Origin: Bacillota bacterium
Lineage (GTDB): Bacteria > Bacillota > Clostridia > Oscillospirales > Acutalibacteraceae
Direction: 5' to 3'
NCBI GenBank assembly: GCA_023458915.1
Contig: JAEWWM010000028.1
Location: 1 to 14,507, forward strand
DNA length: 14,507 nt
A program made the position numbers and the translations under genes. Position 1 is the stretch's first letter; each line of letters starts with the position of its first letter. Shown here one piece after another: positions 7,139 through 13,560 of this stretch. The notes beneath the pieces were generated by a model. The model was not told where the DNA came from and did no database searches. It saw only the letters and a list, made by a program, of their open reading frames with translations.

Positions 7139-8362
7139 CTACGTCAACCGTTCAACTGCTGTATAAACTTTCGAAATTTCGTACCAGGTAGCATAATCGA
7201 CCGAGCCTGTTTGCGGAAGTCCAAATATTTCTTGAAATTTTTTAACAGCATCCACGGTACGTTGACCATAAACACCGTCAACGGCTATTTTATTTATCGC
7301 CGGATAATTGTTACTTATAGAGTTTAACTGCCTTTGAATTGTACGGACATACTCCCCCGTAGATCCGGACTGAAGCACTACCCCGGGGAACGATACCGGC
7401 ACACCTGTTACCTGTGTAGCAGATTCAAAATAAATCTCAGAACCATAGTATGTTCTTAAAATATCAACATATCCAAGCCCATTTTCGGCTAAGTTTTTTG
7501 ACCCCCACTGCGAAAGCCACCCGGGGCACGTTACATTTTTCCCATCGCAAAACTGAGTAAATAATGGTTGCTGTATGTTTGGTTTGGTTATGTAAGTTGA
7601 AAATATTTCATCGACTATAACGGATATTTCTTTAAATATGTTTCTTTGGTAGGCAAACTTTTGATCGTATGCCGTAGAGGAGGTAATAGTAAAATTTTTC
7701 CTTCGGCTTCTGTACCATTCTGTATATACCCTATTAAGAGTAAAAGAATTTATGGCAAGCACGTTGGCTCTTATAGCAGATTGAGGCCACGTAGCGTAAA
7801 TTTCGCAGCTTGCAACATTCTTAATGTAATCTTTGTACGGAATCCAATAGTTAGGAGCATTATTATCATTTGGGTCACCATCATGTACTACTATGAACTC
7901 TGGCACAACTACGCCTTGGAGCACAACGAGGCCTGTGGGAGGCGGAAGCTCTTTAACTGCTGATTCCGGTATTTTTGGAGGAAATTCCCCGTAAAGAGTA
8001 TGAGGCGGTATAACATATATTAAATTTTCTTCCGGCACATTTTGAGGTTTTTTCATGAATGCATTTTGCTCTGCAATTACATCCGGGAGAATTTGAATTT
8101 TTTTAATTGACACCGAGTCAAAACCGGGCTGCACAAAAGTTAAATCGTACTCATTGTAAGGCATAGGTGCATCGGGCTCTAAAGAATACTCAACCGGTGG
8201 TGCTTCTAACTCCACTGTATCGGTTTGCCCTGAGGAGTCAGTTACAACTTCTTCCACTACTTTATTTTCCTGATTTGACAGCGAAATAGTAATTGTAGTG
8301 TTAGGCAGCGGCATCCCAACGGTTTCATTAAATACACTTATCCGCAGTCTTCCTATACTCAT
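7139..8362 (-). CDS. SpoIID/LytB-like protein with C-terminal peptidoglycan-binding domain
   Basis: This 407-residue protein has three parts. Residues 1-92 form a carboxypeptidase-regulatory/Ig-like beta domain (IGRLRISVFNETVGMPLPN, TDSSGQT). Residues about 170-315 resemble the SpoIID/LytB glycan-processing fold: NVASCEIYATWPQSAIRAN places Glu187 where the SpoIID catalytic Glu sits, and SQWGSKNLAENGLGYVDI with YYGSEI matches the end of that domain. Residues about 330-395 are a peptidoglycan-binding type 1 domain (LQSGSTGEYVRTIQRQLN, VDGVYGQRTVDAVKKFQ). The likely role is cell-wall or spore-wall remodelling; which process is not shown by sequence. No signal peptide is evident, which is odd for a wall enzyme. 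The start is the ATG with GGAGG nine bases upstream; an upstream in-frame start would add 14 residues spanning that ribosome site. It is divergent from corA. Confidence 0.85.
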   Translation of the reverse strand: MSIGRLRISVFNETVGMPLPNTTITISLSNQENKVVEEVVTDSSGQTDTVELEAPPVEYSLEPDAPMPYNEYDLTFVQPGFDSVSIKKIQILPDVIAEQNAFMKKPQNVPEENLIYVIPPHTLYGEFPPKIPESAVKELPPPTGLVVLQGVVVPEFIVVHDGDPNDNNAPNYWIPYKDYIKNVASCEIYATWPQSAIRANVLAINSFTLNRVYTEWYRSRRKNFTITSSTAYDQKFAYQRNIFKEISVIVDEIFSTYITKPNIQQPLFTQFCDGKNVTCPGWLSQWGSKNLAENGLGYVDILRTYYGSEIYFESATQVTGVPVSFPGVVLQSGSTGEYVRTIQRQLNSISNNYPAINKIAVDGVYGQRTVDAVKKFQEIFGLPQTGSVDYATWYEISKVYTAVERLT

Positions 8363-8494
8363 TAAAATACGCCTCCATAGTTCAATTAAATGAAAACTTG
8401 CCAATATTTATGCATGAAAAATAAGCAGGCGTAAAATAATGATGTTATCTAGGACTATAAAAAAACAAAACATTATGCTAGAATATTTAATGTG

Positions 8495-8500
8495 TATAAT
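8495..8500 (+). promoter_or_regulatory. Predicted -10 box of corA
   Basis: A perfect TATAAT lies 46 bases before the corA start codon, in the divergent gap with the SpoIID-like gene. The matching -35 region is poor (ATTATG at 17 bases), so the promoter may need help or be weak. Confidence 0.4.
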
Positions 8501-8545
8501 TTAGATAAAAAAATTATGGCATTTTATGGTAAGGAGATGATTTGC

Positions 8546-9472
8546 ATGATAAATTACTACAAAACTATAAATGGCAAAACAACAAGAATAAAAAATTATG
8601 AAAAAGACTGCTGGATTAACTGCGTAAATCCAAATGAAGATGAAATAAATTATTTAATATCCACATTTGAAATAGAACCTGAATTTTTAAGAGCATCGCT
8701 CGACGAAGAAGAATCATCCCATATAGATAGTGAAGATGACGCAACTTTAATAATAATAGATAGTCCCGTTGTCAATAAATCTGGCAAAAATTTAACTTAC
8801 TACACTATGCCGCTTAGCATAATAATTACTCCTGAAAACATTATAACTATCTCACTTAAAGAAAATTCTATTATTGAAGAATTTTCTGAAGGGCTTATAA
8901 AAAATGCACACCCTGAACAAAAAGAAAAATTTACTCTTCAAATAATGCTTCGCATGGCGGGGAAATATCTTCAGTACTTAAATCAAATTAATAGAATTAC
9001 TCAGCATGTAGAAGAGGAACTCAAAAAATCCATGAAAAACAAGGAACTGATTCAGTTCCTTGAAATCGAAAAATCTCTGGTTTATTTTTCTGCGTCGCTT
9101 AAATCTATTGGTATAATGCTGGGAAGGATTACAAGAGGCAGATATTTAAATTTAGGTGAAGAAGAGGGCGAACTCCTAGAAGACGCCACAATAGAATTTA
9201 AACAAGCGATGGAAATGTCCGAGATATACCTTAATATATCATCAGGAATCATGGATGCGTTTTCTTCACTTATTTCCAATAATCTTAATTCCGTTATGAA
9301 AATCTTATCTTCAATTGCAATTATACTCTCCATTCCTACCATAATTTCGAGCATATACGGTATGAATAACCCTGGGATACCTATGATGGAATACTGGTGG
9401 TTCCCGTTTGTGCTATCTGTTGTTGCAGCGTTTGGAACTTGGGCGATACTTAAACGTAAAAATATGCTATAA
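8546..9472 (+). CDS. corA: CorA family magnesium/divalent-cation transporter
   Basis: CorA proteins are pentameric inner-membrane channels that import Mg2+ (some move Co2+ or Ni2+). This 308-residue protein has a cytoplasmic alpha/beta domain followed by long helices and two C-terminal membrane helices (about 250-270 and 286-301). Between them is the signature YGMN (271-274) at the pore mouth, here followed by NPGIP. The last residues, LKRKNML, give the usual positive cytoplasmic tail. The start is the ATG reading MINYYKT, with AAGGAG nine bases upstream; an earlier in-frame ATG would add 18 residues including that ribosome site and is less likely. It stands alone on the plus strand and its stop overlaps the stop region of the opposing gene by six bases. 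Confidence 0.95.
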   Translation: MINYYKTINGKTTRIKNYEKDCWINCVNPNEDEINYLISTFEIEPEFLRASLDEEESSHIDSEDDATLIIIDSPVVNKSGKNLTYYTMPLSIIITPENIITISLKENSIIEEFSEGLIKNAHPEQKEKFTLQIMLRMAGKYLQYLNQINRITQHVEEELKKSMKNKELIQFLEIEKSLVYFSASLKSIGIMLGRITRGRYLNLGEEEGELLEDATIEFKQAMEMSEIYLNISSGIMDAFSSLISNNLNSVMKILSSIAIILSIPTIISSIYGMNNPGIPMMEYWWFPFVLSVVAAFGTWAILKRKNML

Positions 9473-10618
9473 GTCTTTAATATAACGTAAAGTTGGTTCT
9501 ATTGCTGCTACTTTTTTAATATCTTTTTTCAAATTAGATATAGATTTTTGAGTTTCTTTTCCCAAATCTTTGAATTTATCTATTTTTACTTTAAGTTCTT
9601 TCGCTATTTTAGCTGCTTCAGGATACTTTTTATTCTTCAACTCTTCATCATAATTTTTTTTCACATTTCCTATATCCAGATCTAATTTATTAAGCGGTAT
9701 AAAGTATTTTTCCCCAATGCTTTTTAATGATTCTTTCGCTTTTTCAAGCTGGTTTTTAGTGTGAACATTAGACGTGATGCTTTGTACATCTCTGGTTGCT
9801 TGATTGTACAGTTTTTTCAACTTATTATAAAATTCTCCGGTGTCTTTTATGTCAATTACAAATTTTTTATTTGCCGCTTCAGCTAATTTTTTCTTTGCTG
9901 CCTCTGCCGCTTTTACCTTTGCTTCTTCAGTTTCTTTTCTTTTTTTAATTCCAACTCCAACTGCCTTTTGCATTTTACTCTGCCTGTCAATGTCTTTTTT
10001 GCCTACAGCAGTTTTTGTTTTCGTGATTTGAAGCTTGTCGTAATCAATTTTTGGAGTTTTTAAATCTATAGCACTATCAAGGTTTTCTTGGGTTGTTTTT
10101 ATATCAGCTTTCATATCTTCTACAAAATCGCACCATATGCGTTTCGGAATATACGCTTTGAGATCATCGTTTTTCTCTGCCGCTTTTCGCATGGAATCAT
10201 CGCTATATCTTTTTAAAGCTGTGGTGCAACTACTATCTAATTTTTTTAGTATATCAGTCATCATTTTTTTAGCTTTTTCAAGTCTACTCAATGTACGGCT
10301 TTCAAAAAAATCAAATTTTTTGAAATTTGAAAGCTCTTTCCGGTACATTTCTAATAACTCAATGGCTTTTTTATTAAAATTTATTGCCCCTCTGTCAATA
10401 GCGTAAGACCCGCTCGCAACCTTAGCTTTAACATCCTTATTATATTTTTTCAGAGAATCTATTAACATTTCAGCATTAGCTTTTCCAATAAAACCTTTTT
10501 TTATGTGTTGCTCGTCTTGCGCGCCACACGCTGTCGGCACTTCACCGGTAACCATATTTACTATTTTTTTTTGGACTCCTCCTATGACTGCGCCTGCAAT
10601 CTTACTTGTCAAACTCAT
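9467..10618 (-). CDS. Lys-rich coiled-coil protein of unknown function
   Basis: I do not recognise this 383-residue protein. The N terminus (MSLTSKIAGAVIGGVQKK) is amphipathic and only mildly hydrophobic, so it is not a convincing signal peptide. The rest is almost entirely helical and very basic, with long heptad-like stretches, including a K/E/A-rich segment at about 225-252 (KKRKETEEAKVKAAEAAKKK) and a helical C-terminal third. There are no enzymatic motifs. The start is the ATG with AAAGG about 12 bases upstream; an earlier in-frame start would add 11 residues. The gene has the best promoter in the window, with a long palindrome across it, which suggests it is strongly expressed but controlled. 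Its stop overlaps that of corA tail to tail. A structural, adhesin-like or released protein are all possible. Confidence 0.8.
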   Translation of the reverse strand: MSLTSKIAGAVIGGVQKKIVNMVTGEVPTACGAQDEQHIKKGFIGKANAEMLIDSLKKYNKDVKAKVASGSYAIDRGAINFNKKAIELLEMYRKELSNFKKFDFFESRTLSRLEKAKKMMTDILKKLDSSCTTALKRYSDDSMRKAAEKNDDLKAYIPKRIWCDFVEDMKADIKTTQENLDSAIDLKTPKIDYDKLQITKTKTAVGKKDIDRQSKMQKAVGVGIKKRKETEEAKVKAAEAAKKKLAEAANKKFVIDIKDTGEFYNKLKKLYNQATRDVQSITSNVHTKNQLEKAKESLKSIGEKYFIPLNKLDLDIGNVKKNYDEELKNKKYPEAAKIAKELKVKIDKFKDLGKETQKSISNLKKDIKKVAAIEPTLRYIKDL

Positions 10619-10666
10619 ATCTTTCACACACCTTTCATAATATAAATTCAAAATATATTACAATAA

Positions 10667-10695
10667 ATTATATATTTATACAATATTTTTGTCAA
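10667..10695 (-). promoter_or_regulatory. Consensus sigma-A promoter of the coiled-coil gene
   Basis: On the minus strand TTGACA is followed by exactly 17 bases and TATAAT, a perfect match to the housekeeping consensus. It is the only such match noticed in the window. The -10 lies about 48 bases before the ATG at 10618. The -35 and the whole spacer fall within a 15-bp inverted repeat. Confidence 0.8.
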
Positions 10696-10708
10696 TATTG
10701 TATAAATA
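10673..10708. repeat. 15-bp perfect inverted repeat over promoter (candidate operator)
   Basis: Arms TATTTATACAATATT (10673-10687) and AATATTGTATAAATA (10694-10708) are exact reverse complements separated by six bases. One arm fills the promoter spacer and the other reaches past the -35. The position fits a repressor operator. It also lies 25-60 bases after the spoIIR stop, so it could form a hairpin in that transcript, but no U-tract follows on that strand. Confidence 0.6.
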
Positions 10709-10732
10709 AAAAGCGTGAAGAATCACTATTCC

Positions 10733-11437
10733 CTAGTTCCAAGAAAATACCTCAGCTAGCTTAAAATCTACATCATACCTTTCTGAAATATTTAGTAGAC
10801 CTGAATCAATACAATCTTGCGTTGGATCCCAAATGTGGGTTTGAAAAAACTCTTTTGTTTCCACAGCAAACTCAACAATTTTAAATTCCACTTTATACTT
10901 TTGGACTCCTTCCACAACATCAAGCTCTGACGAATTTAAAACCGTTTCCAATTCGCTTTTTTTCTCGGCTGCAGGAAGACACATCGGCGGAAACATCACA
11001 CACCACCAGTTTTTACCCTCACCATCTCCTATAACTATTCTTAGAGCATCATAATAACCCGCAGGAAGAGTTATCTCATCATATTTTCGAGTATTAAAAT
11101 ACATATGTGTTATTTCCGCACTAACAAAATAACTGTAGCCGTTTTTAATTATTTCATCCTCGGCCAAGGTTTTTATTCTGCCGATGTTTTCAAGCGTTAT
11201 TTCTTTGGCGGAAATTAAATCTTCCGCACTTTTAAATTCGCTTCCAAAATCTTTTAGTATTCTATCCCGGACTTTTAGCTTTAAAGACTGGTCTTCATTG
11301 CTATCTGAATTTGCAATAATATGCAGCCGAAAAACTTTATTGCTTATTCCTTCGCATTTACTTGAAAAGCCTACGAACGAAAAAAGCACTGAAAATATAA
11401 AACCGCAAATTAAAGCCTTACTCTTTGTACCAAACAT
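10733..11437 (-). CDS. spoIIR: Stage II sporulation protein R
   Basis: SpoIIR is made in the forespore under sigma-F, exported to the intermembrane space, and triggers SpoIIGA to process pro-sigma-E in the mother cell. This 234-residue protein has an N-terminal membrane/signal segment (about 8-25) and then the family's hallmark blocks: KVFRLHIIANSDSNEDQ (34-50), LKLKVRDRIL (52-61), then TLPAGYYDALRIVIGDGEG and NWWCVMFPPMCLP. The length is slightly above usual because of a C-terminal extension after the conserved core (from about residue 165) without a recognised domain. The ATG has GGGGG nine bases upstream. It is a single-gene unit with a candidate sigma-F promoter. Its presence is strong evidence that the organism has, or recently had, the endospore programme. 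Confidence 0.96.
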   Translation of the reverse strand: MFGTKSKALICGFIFSVLFSFVGFSSKCEGISNKVFRLHIIANSDSNEDQSLKLKVRDRILKDFGSEFKSAEDLISAKEITLENIGRIKTLAEDEIIKNGYSYFVSAEITHMYFNTRKYDEITLPAGYYDALRIVIGDGEGKNWWCVMFPPMCLPAAEKKSELETVLNSSELDVVEGVQKYKVEFKIVEFAVETKEFFQTHIWDPTQDCIDSGLLNISERYDVDFKLAEVFSWN

Positions 11438-11453
11438 ATTGAAAAGCCCCCAT

Positions 11454-11470
11454 TTCTTTGTTGCAAAGAA
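11454..11470. repeat. 7-bp inverted repeat at the predicted spoIIR transcription start
   Basis: On the minus strand TTCTTTG-CAA-CAAAGAA is a perfect palindrome with a three-base loop. It begins at the end of the candidate -10 and ends nine bases before the GGGGG ribosome site. It could be an operator or a 5'-end stabilising hairpin; there is no adjacent U-tract. Confidence 0.45.
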
Positions 11471-11498
11471 TTGTGAGCTTTTTTAAAAAATTTTATTC
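11470..11498 (-). promoter_or_regulatory. Candidate sigma-F promoter of spoIIR
   Basis: On the minus strand GAATA is followed by 15 bases and GCTCACAAT. The recalled sigma-F consensus is roughly GYATA, 15-16 bases, GGNNANANT; each box here has one mismatch. The position, about 33 bases before the ATG, and the known sigma-F control of spoIIR support it. Confidence 0.4.
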
Positions 11499-11519
11499 AG
11501 CTTTAATTTTTAAATCAAT

Positions 11520-12365
11520 TTATTTAGGCATTAACTCAATAATTTTATCTTCAAGAACTTTTCCCTGTTGTTGTAAGACTAATGCTAAGTTAAAAAGGTC
11601 ATTCTCGCTCATGCTTTTAATCTGCTCATCGTATATTGCTCCGTCATTAGAAAACCCTTTAGTAAATTCACTCGCTATTTTACTAATTGGAACTTTTTCT
11701 TTGAAAACATTATAAGCAGCTTTAAATGCAGCCTCATCTTTAGCTTTGTCATCGCCGTTATTATAAGCGTCTTTAGCGGCGGCGGCGGCGGCATCGACGT
11801 TGTTGATGACGACAAGGGTGCCGTCGTGAAAGACGTCACCGAAGGCGTCGTTGAAGGCATCGAGACTTATGGCAGCGGCGGCGTCGGAGTGAGCGGCGGC
11901 GTAGACGGCAACTCTGGCGTTCTCGGCGGAAGCTCTGGCGTTCTCGGCAGCAACTCTGGCGTTAGCGACAGCGTTGAAAGCATTAAATACAATAAACCTA
12001 AGCTTTAAATAATTTATCATAAAATATTTTGCAAGCTCAGGCATTGTTTTTAAAAGTTCTTCCCTATTACCTTTCAAATTTTCAAGATTTAAATTAATAA
12101 TATCTACAGATTTATTAAAATTTGCAGCACTACTACTTTCACTTTTTTCTTTATCTGACTCGCTTTTTGTTGCTTTCCCATCTTTACTTTTTAACAATGC
12201 ACCTATTAATATTCCGATAAATGCGGCACCCGTAGCAGCGCCTCCCGCAATTATCCCTTTTTTCGTATTTGAAAGCTTTTTTGTTTGCGTTACTGGCGGT
12301 TTAGTTGCCGTTTCGTTTTGATTTGCAGCGCCTACGCTTAAAAGCGGTACAGCAGAAATTCCCAT
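11520..12365 (-). CDS. Ala-rich helical membrane/secreted protein, probably the body of a Nif11-leader fusion
   Basis: This 281-residue protein is not recognised. Residues 1-14 (MGISAVPLLSVGAAN) look like the second half of a signal peptide; the first half (KKGLSVALSAL) is encoded immediately upstream in the same frame but is cut off by a TAA. A membrane segment lies at 37-58 (GIIAGGAATGAAFIGILIGA), followed by a Lys/Ser linker and a long helical domain. Residues 134-153 hold three ENARxxA-type heptads, followed by Ala-rich helices to about 200. The segment is strikingly GC-rich. The ATG overlaps the upstream stop as TAATG and has no Shine-Dalgarno site, so it is made either by reinitiation or by a frameshift from the Nif11-type leader. 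A frame-restored product would be 365 residues. Function is unknown; an exported, membrane-anchored helical protein is the best description. Confidence 0.75.
   Translation of the reverse strand: MGISAVPLLSVGAANQNETATKPPVTQTKKLSNTKKGIIAGGAATGAAFIGILIGALLKSKDGKATKSESDKEKSESSSAANFNKSVDIINLNLENLKGNREELLKTMPELAKYFMINYLKLRFIVFNAFNAVANARVAAENARASAENARVAVYAAAHSDAAAAISLDAFNDAFGDVFHDGTLVVINNVDAAAAAAKDAYNNGDDKAKDEAAFKAAYNVFKEKVPISKIASEFTKGFSNDGAIYDEQIKSMSENDLFNLALVLQQQGKVLEDKIIELMPK
11776..11792. repeat. GCC/GGC triplet run
   Basis: Seventeen bases of uninterrupted GCG-type triplets encode consecutive alanines (DAAAAAAKDA, residues 191-200). Such runs are prone to slippage and may change in length between strains. 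Confidence 0.8.
11907..11969. repeat. Three tandem 21-bp repeats
   Basis: Three adjacent 21-base units share the core CTCTGGCGTT. On the coding (minus) strand each encodes a seven-residue ANARVAA / ENARASA / ENARVAV unit. The period keeps frame and helical register, so the repeat extends a coiled-coil-like helix without disrupting it. Confidence 0.8.
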
Positions 12366-12616
12366 TAATGCTGAAAGCGCAACAGATAAGCCTTTTTACC
12401 AACATTCGAAATTCCGCCGGCTACGAATTCCAATTCCTTTATGCTAATTTCATTTGATTTTTTCATAAAATCCTCTAATTCTTCTTTCGTAAGATTTTTT
12501 TGTTCTCCTTTTAGTATAGCATAAAGTTCATCAAAATTTTCACATTTTAATATTTCTTTTACCAAATTTTCATCTTTAACTATTTTTTGAATCAATTCTT
12601 CTGTATTTTTAGTCAT
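12365..12616 (-). CDS. Nif11-type leader peptide with double-glycine motif (probably frameshifted N-terminal part)
   Basis: This 83-residue ORF matches the Nif11-like leader of RiPP precursors: an N-terminal helical part (EELIQKIVKDENLVKEILKC, then FDELYAIL), an acidic helix (TKEELEDFMKK), then ISIKELEFVAGG ending in the Gly-Gly site (67-68) cut by peptidase-containing ABC exporters. After GG only 15 residues remain (ISNVGKK, then AYLLRFQH), an odd core with no Cys, Ser or Thr-rich segment. Reading one base back at the A5 run (12393-12397) instead gives KKGLSVALSALMGISAV, continuing into the next gene. The start is the ATG with AAGGTGG eight bases upstream; a GTG four codons earlier overlaps that site. 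No modification enzyme or exporter is in the window. Confidence 0.85.
   Translation of the reverse strand: MTKNTEELIQKIVKDENLVKEILKCENFDELYAILKGEQKNLTKEELEDFMKKSNEISIKELEFVAGGISNVGKKAYLLRFQH
12393..12397 (-). other. Candidate frameshift/slippage site (A5 run) joining leader and body
   Basis: On the minus strand the frame reads GGT AAA AAG GCT. One additional A, or a -1 slip here, gives GGT AAA AAA GGC TTA and joins the Nif11-type leader to the downstream 281-codon gene with no stop. The joined region is a canonical signal-peptide-like sequence. It could be a true mutation, a sequencing error, or transcriptional or ribosomal slippage. Confidence 0.6.
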
Positions 12617-12637
12617 GCTTTGCACCACCTTATTATA

Positions 12638-12662
12638 TATTTTGTTACATTATAACAAAATA
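12638..12662. repeat. 10-bp inverted repeat over the Nif11-leader promoter (candidate operator)
   Basis: Arms TATTTTGTTA (12638-12647) and TAACAAAATA (12653-12662) are exact reverse complements with a five-base centre. The -10 box of the predicted promoter lies in the centre and overlaps one arm, a typical repressor position. Confidence 0.5.
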
Positions 12663-12677
12663 ATTTAAAAATGTATA
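12649..12677 (-). promoter_or_regulatory. Predicted promoter of the Nif11-leader gene
   Basis: On the minus strand TATACA (-35, four of six) is followed by 17 bases and TATAAT (-10). It lies about 33 bases before the ATG at 12616 and directly after the terminator of the TPM gene. Confidence 0.5.
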
Positions 12678-12680
12678 GTT

Positions 12681-12729
12681 TTTTTAAAAAATTATTTCTT
12701 TCAAAATTTTATCTAATTTTGAAAGAAAT
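12681..12729 (-). terminator. Intrinsic terminator of the lemA-TPM operon
   Basis: A perfect 15-bp inverted repeat (ATTTCTTTCAAAATT at 12694-12708 and its complement at 12715-12729, six-base loop) lies 23 bases after the TPM stop. On the minus strand it is followed by AATTTTTT. The stem is AT-rich but long. It separates the operon from the Nif11-leader gene. Confidence 0.75.
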
Positions 12730-12752
12730 TTTATTTGAATTTATATTAAACT

Positions 12753-13535
12753 TTAAAATCCTCTGGAAGCGCCTCCGCCACCGGAACTTCCGCCGCCTCC
12801 ACCAAACCCACCGAAACCTCCGAAATCAGAATCGCCTTTGCCAAACCCACTAAAACCACCGCCGATAAACGGTCCTCCAAAACCTCTTCTTCTTAAAATC
12901 CAGGGTAAAATTCCACCGAACGCTATTATAAGAGCAACTATAATAAATCCCACTATAGTGCCAATTTGGCCACTTTCATATGTTTCTTTATGGGTTGAAA
13001 TCACACTGGCAACGTCCTTGGGCATTTCCACATTATACTCAGAATAAACTTCTGAAATAAGTGCAGAATACAAAGTTTTTATTCCTGCATCCCAGTTATC
13101 ATTTTTAAAATACGGCACAGCATATTCATCTAAAAATCTTCCCGCTTTTGCATCGTTAATTCTGCCTTCTAAACCATAACCAACCTCAATTTTCACTTTT
13201 CGCTCGTTTGGCGCAAGTAAAATAAGAAGTCCGTTGTTTTTACTTTTATCTCCTATTCCCCACTTGCGAAATAAGTTAAGCGCATAATCGTCTATATTTG
13301 TACTCCCAAGAGAATCAACAGTTGCAACAACAACCTGCGCGGAAGTTTTTTCTGCAAGTGCGGCGCTGTTGTTTAAAATATAATCTTCGGTGTCTTGACT
13401 TAAAACATTTGCGAAATCGTCAATGTAAAACGAGTTTGTCGCATTAGGCATCGCTTTAAAGCTAAAAAGCATACCGAGAAAAATAAAAACTGTGCTCAAA
13501 AAAATTATTTTAAAAAATGAATTCTTAACTTTCAA
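12753..13535 (-). CDS. TPM domain protein (YgcG family), membrane-anchored
   Basis: TPM-domain proteins are exported proteins found beside LemA in many bacteria; roles in stress and membrane or photosystem maintenance have been proposed, and phosphatase activity shown for plant relatives. This 260-residue protein has a signal/anchor helix (about 8-27), a TPM domain (about 31-170) with FANVLSQDT, AQVVVATVDSLG, LFRKWGIGDKSKNNGLLIL and KVKIEVGYGLEG, a membrane helix (about 185-205), a basic RRR boundary, and a Gly/Phe-rich tail ending GGGGSSGGGGASRGF, the typical family ending. There is no ATG near the ribosome site: the best start is TTG, with GGAGG eight bases upstream; another TTG one codon earlier is only five bases from it. 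It follows lemA by about 25 bases and shares its transcript. Confidence 0.93.
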   Translation of the reverse strand: MKVKNSFFKIIFLSTVFIFLGMLFSFKAMPNATNSFYIDDFANVLSQDTEDYILNNSAALAEKTSAQVVVATVDSLGSTNIDDYALNLFRKWGIGDKSKNNGLLILLAPNERKVKIEVGYGLEGRINDAKAGRFLDEYAVPYFKNDNWDAGIKTLYSALISEVYSEYNVEMPKDVASVISTHKETYESGQIGTIVGFIIVALIIAFGGILPWILRRRGFGGPFIGGGFSGFGKGDSDFGGFGGFGGGGGSSGGGGASRGF

Positions 13536-13560
13536 CAAACGTGCCTCCTTTTTTTATGTT

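Noticed and set aside
8363..8404. Upstream start adding 14 residues to the SpoIID-like protein
   Set aside because: The extension would translate through the GGAGG site that is correctly spaced for the internal ATG, and it adds no recognisable sequence.
8492..8545. Upstream ATG adding 18 residues to CorA
   Set aside because: It lies at the predicted -10 box and upstream of AAGGAG, which is well spaced for the ATG at 8546.
10619..10651. Upstream start adding 11 residues to the coiled-coil protein
   Set aside because: The extension covers the AAAGG site used for the ATG at 10618 and contributes no signal peptide.
11826..12008. Plus-strand Gly/Ser-rich reading frame across the GC-rich island
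   Set aside because: It is the antisense of Ala-rich GCC codons, which read as Gly from the other strand. No ribosome site, and the minus-strand frame continues far beyond the island on both sides.
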